A DNA stretch of 64,000 nucleotides from Candidatus Kapaibacterium sp. (GTDB lineage Bacteria > Bacteroidota > Ignavibacteria > Kapaibacteriales > UBA4661), in assembly GCA_025455065.1 (NCBI GenBank), contig JALONG010000008.1:59566-123565 (forward strand), written 5' to 3'. Positions 61,774 to 64,000 of the stretch are shown one piece after another. Every line of letters begins with the position of its first letter. Positions within the stretch are counted from its first letter, which is position 1. Under the pieces are notes generated by a model, which did not search any database, was not told the DNA's origin, and saw only the letters and a list, made by a program, of their open reading frames with translations. The translations under genes and the position numbers were made by a program.

Positions 61774-62970
61774 TCACACCGCCTGACCAGCCGCCACACC
61801 CGATGCCCACGCCCATTGGAAATTATAGCCACCAAGCCATCCGGTAACATCAGCAACCTCACCGATGAAGTACAACCCGCGCACCTTCTTGCTTTCCATT
61901 GTTTTTGAGGAAAGTTCGTTGGTATCTACGCCGCCTACCGTTACCTCTGCTTTGGCGTAGCCTTCCGTGCCGTTTGGAGTGATTTCCCATGCCTGAAGCC
62001 GCTCTGTGAGCGCGGTGTAGGATTTGAGCGGAAGATTAGAAAAAGGAGTGTCGGCAATATCGGCAGCATAAACAGTACAAAATGTCTCCACAAAGCGCTT
62101 CGGAAGGTGCTGCGCAAGAACATTTTTCAGCGTTGTTTTGCTGCTGCGTTGTGTTTGCCAAAGGCTTGTAAAATCAAGTGTTGGTGCGGTGTTGAGCGTA
62201 ATAGTGCCTTGTGCGCTCAAATATGATGACGCTTGCAAAATTGCCGGACCGCTTAGTCCGCGATGCGTAAAGAGAATATGCTCCCGAAACGCCGCACCCG
62301 CACACTCCGCAACGGCATCCAACGACACACCCGAAATGTCGCCAAAACCTTGTTGGGCGGATTCAGTCATGGTTATCGGCACAAGGGCAGGTTTCATCGG
62401 GGTTAGACGCAAGCCGAACTGTTGTGCGATGCGATGCCCGAAATCCGTTGCGCCCATTTTCGGAATAGACAAACCACCCGTGGCGATAACCAGTGAAGCC
62501 GCTTCCAGACTGCCTTCAGAGGTTTCGATAAAAAAAGTATCGTGCGCAGTTCGCTGAACCTCTTCAACCGATGTTTGCACACGCAGTTCCGCTCCGGCGC
62601 TTTGGCACTCGCTTTCCAGCATTTTCACAATTTGCCGCGATGAATCATCACAAAAAAGCTGCCCCAACGTCTTTTCGTGATAGCCGATACCGTGCTTTTC
62701 AACAAGGGCGATAAAATCTTGTGCGGTATAGCGCGAAAGTGCGGATTTGCAAAAGTGAGGGTTTTCCGAAAGGTAATTCGCGGGAGAGGTGTTGATATTC
62801 GTGAAATTGCAGCGTCCGCCACCGGAGATGAGAATTTTTTTACCGAGTTTTTCCGCGTGTTCCAACAGCACGACCGAGCGCCCACGTTTACCCGCAACAG
62901 CAGCACACATCAGCCCCGCAGCGCCTCCGCCGATGATGACGACATCGAATGTTTTTGTGGGTAATTTCAT
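61774..62970 (-). CDS. HI0933/BaiN-family NAD(P)/FAD-dependent oxidoreductase
   Basis: Flavoprotein of 398 residues. The FAD-binding motif is VVIIGGGAAGLMCAAVAG near residue 10, followed by KLGKKILISGGGRCNFTN near 42, which is a hallmark of this family. LVIATGGLSIPKMGATDFGHRIA lies near 160, LFTHRGLSGPAILQ near 235, and the C-terminal GLYFIGEVADVTGWLGGYNFQWAWASG near 367. The physiological substrate is unknown; members include a bile-acid-related reductase. Start at ATG 62970, where a -7 promoter box directly abuts the start codon, so its mRNA may have almost no leader. Confidence 0.92.
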   Translation of the reverse strand: MKLPTKTFDVVIIGGGAAGLMCAAVAGKRGRSVVLLEHAEKLGKKILISGGGRCNFTNINTSPANYLSENPHFCKSALSRYTAQDFIALVEKHGIGYHEKTLGQLFCDDSSRQIVKMLESECQSAGAELRVQTSVEEVQRTAHDTFFIETSEGSLEAASLVIATGGLSIPKMGATDFGHRIAQQFGLRLTPMKPALVPITMTESAQQGFGDISGVSLDAVAECAGAAFREHILFTHRGLSGPAILQASSYLSAQGTITLNTAPTLDFTSLWQTQRSSKTTLKNVLAQHLPKRFVETFCTVYAADIADTPFSNLPLKSYTALTERLQAWEITPNGTEGYAKAEVTVGGVDTNELSSKTMESKKVRGLYFIGEVADVTGWLGGYNFQWAWASGVAAGQAV

Positions 62971-62974
62971 GGGG

Positions 62975-62982
62975 CAAAGATA
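62975..62982 (-). promoter_or_regulatory. -7 promoter box abutting the HI0933-family start codon
   Basis: On the minus strand TATCTTTG ends only four bases (CCCC) before ATG 62970. In Bacteroidota-type promoters transcription begins about five to seven bases after this box, so the transcript would start at or next to the start codon. Confidence 0.5.
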
Positions 62983-63123
62983 CGAAAAATGGCGGGGCGG
63001 CAGAAAAGCCTTTTAGAACACCTAATGGGAAAAATGTTGGTGATGTCCTGCTAAACGAATATTTTAGTAGTAGATAAATGTTCGTCTCTATCTCTATTGT
63101 GCATAAAATTACGGGAAAATACT

Positions 63124-63657
63124 ATGCCGGAACACTATATCCGCAACCTTGAGCAAGCCAAATCCTTGCTTGATTACTTCCTTGACCACGATTTTTCTGA
63201 GCAAACTCTGCTTGCCCAAAACTCACAAACAGCCTTGCTCAATGGCAATATCTTTGCGGTTGCGTCGTCGTCACCAAACCCGGATGCCCCCCCCCCCGCA
63301 AACCCACCTCCACAAACAAAACCTGAATTTATCACACTTCCCACAGCGTGTAGTGGGAATATTGTTCTTCATGCACCAAGCGAAGTCCTGCTTGTAAAAG
63401 CGGCAAAAGATTACACGACTTTTTTCCTCACTTCTGGCAAAGAACATTTGGTTTCCGGGCGCTTGGGAGTATGGGCAAAGCGTTTGGCAGGATGTGGTTT
63501 TTTGCGGGTGCATCGTTCGCATTGTGTGAATATCCGAAAAATCGAACAATGGCAGCATGAAAAAGATTATTTGGTCGCAAAACTTTGTGGCGGGCAAGAA
63601 ATTACAGTAGCTGCATCCTATAAATCTGAATTTTTGCGGTCTGTTCGTGGAATCTAA
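63124..63657 (+). CDS. LytTR-domain DNA-binding regulator with poly-C tract
   Basis: Transcription regulator of 177 residues. The N-terminal 50 residues (EHYIRNLEQAKSLLDYFLDH) match no receiver domain I know. A Pro-rich linker (SSSPNPDAPPPANPPPQTKP, residues 48-67) is followed by a LytTR domain (about 75-177) with ILHAPSEVLLVKAAKDYTTFFLTSGKEHLVSGRLGVW, LAGCGFLRVHRSHCVNIRKIEQW and CGGQEITVAASYKSEFL. Codons 55-58 contain 11 consecutive C at 63287-63297. Loss of one C puts a stop at 63395-63397 and gain of one C a stop at 63324-63326; both remove the DNA-binding domain. The sequence here is in the ON frame. Start at ATG 63124; the frame is open from 63097. Confidence 0.88.
   Translation: MPEHYIRNLEQAKSLLDYFLDHDFSEQTLLAQNSQTALLNGNIFAVASSSPNPDAPPPANPPPQTKPEFITLPTACSGNIVLHAPSEVLLVKAAKDYTTFFLTSGKEHLVSGRLGVWAKRLAGCGFLRVHRSHCVNIRKIEQWQHEKDYLVAKLCGGQEITVAASYKSEFLRSVRGI
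63287..63297 (+). repeat. Homopolymeric C tract (11 C), predicted phase-variation switch
   Basis: Eleven C in a row lie inside the LytTR gene, before the DNA-binding domain. Such tracts are mutable by slippage during replication and are used as on/off switches in many pathogens and commensals. Confidence 0.85.
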
Positions 63658-64000
63658 AGGCGGTTTCGTGGAAAATATTCTGAGCCTCGTGGAACGCGAA
63701 CGGGGTTTCGTCGAAAAGCGATTGGATTAGGAAAAACAACTTGGTAAGTTTGTATCGTAAATCTCAGAGATTCTTACGTTTACCAAGATAAATGTCGATC
63801 GACAAAAGCATTAGCGGGAGAGGATTTGATGGATTTTGTCATTGAGTATAGACGACAAGAATTCACCAAAATAGATGACGTCAATTTTTAGGAATGATTT
63901 ACCAAGGTAAATGACGCTTTTGGAGAGAGAAGGCATGGTTAGAGGGGGATTGGGAGAGGAGAGGGGTTTTTTTGCGAGAGCGAAAAGAGGGTGAAAGTGG
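63658..64000. other. Region downstream of the LytTR gene with repeated TTTACCAAG-type motif
   Basis: No supported gene in these 343 bases. Three related 16-20 base motifs are visible: TTTACCAAGATAAATGTCG (about 63779-63797), TTCACCAAAATAGATGACG (about 63861-63879) and TTTACCAAGGTAAATGACG (about 63899-63917). The end of the window is purine-rich. Confidence 0.5.

Noticed and set aside
61589..61816. Upstream extension of pstA
   Set aside because: It would overlap the flavoprotein gene and cross the promoter box; residues are not typical of a permease N-terminus.

Overview
The window looks like chromosome from a bacterium of the Bacteroidota/Chlorobiota (FCB) group, and I think a Kapabacteria- or Ignavibacteria-like lineage is most likely. 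The evidence is two secreted proteins with type IX secretion (T9SS) C-terminal sorting domains, several promoter -7 boxes of the TAnnTTTG type used in Bacteroidota, a bacillithiol-type YtxJ protein, hydroxysqualene dehydroxylase (HpnE), and secreted M28, M61, M14 and BNR-repeat proteins. The taxonomic call is inference; no rRNA is present.

Layout. 1-4.2 kb (+): two small unknown genes, argH, hpnE and nadC, closely packed. 4.3-8.1 kb (-): a five-LysM lytic transglycosylase and a predicted outer-membrane protein. 8.2-18.7 kb (+): housekeeping metabolism (aspartate aminotransferase, ytxJ, lipA, glgP, pyruvate dehydrogenase E1-beta, rpe) ending with a large Asp-box/BNR secreted protein. 18.8-33.6 kb (-): one long co-directional block. 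In transcription order it has an MsbA-type ABC exporter, a GNAT acetyltransferase, a capsule-type glycosyltransferase, pseB, a restriction-modification pair, pseC, a Uma2 nuclease, pseG, a SAM methyltransferase, a HAD phosphatase, a Nudix-like protein and a T9SS-exported M14 carboxypeptidase. This is a pseudaminic-acid-type surface glycan locus with defence genes inside it. 33.9-40.7 kb: a BON-domain protein, a CxxxY-type CcmE, a tandem pair of miniature inverted-repeat elements, an M61 peptidase, an AlkC-type DNA glycosylase, tRNA-Asn, the c-di-AMP synthase CdaA and a pterin carbinolamine dehydratase. 41.2-50.0 kb: one giant (2945 aa) T9SS surface protein with codon use unlike its neighbours. 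50.2-55.9 kb: a Schlafen/AlbA_2 protein, an NtrC-type response regulator with its PAS histidine kinase, a structured 0.9 kb intergenic region, and an M28 peptidase. 55.9-63.0 kb: a second miniature element, a small membrane protein, an SDR, an EEP-family nuclease/phosphatase, and a phosphate-uptake operon (pstA-pstB-lipoprotein-phoU, no pstC or pstS here), then an HI0933-type flavoprotein. 63.1-63.7 kb: a LytTR regulator carrying an 11-C homopolymer in its coding region, predicted to be phase variable.

How the genes fit together. Much of the window concerns the cell surface: glycan synthesis and export, T9SS cargo, peptidoglycan remodelling, secreted peptidases and a switchable regulator. The strongest unusual features are the restriction-modification pair inserted without gaps between pseB and pseC, the poly-C switch in the LytTR gene, the giant highly codon-biased surface protein, and several uncharacterised repeat or structured elements.
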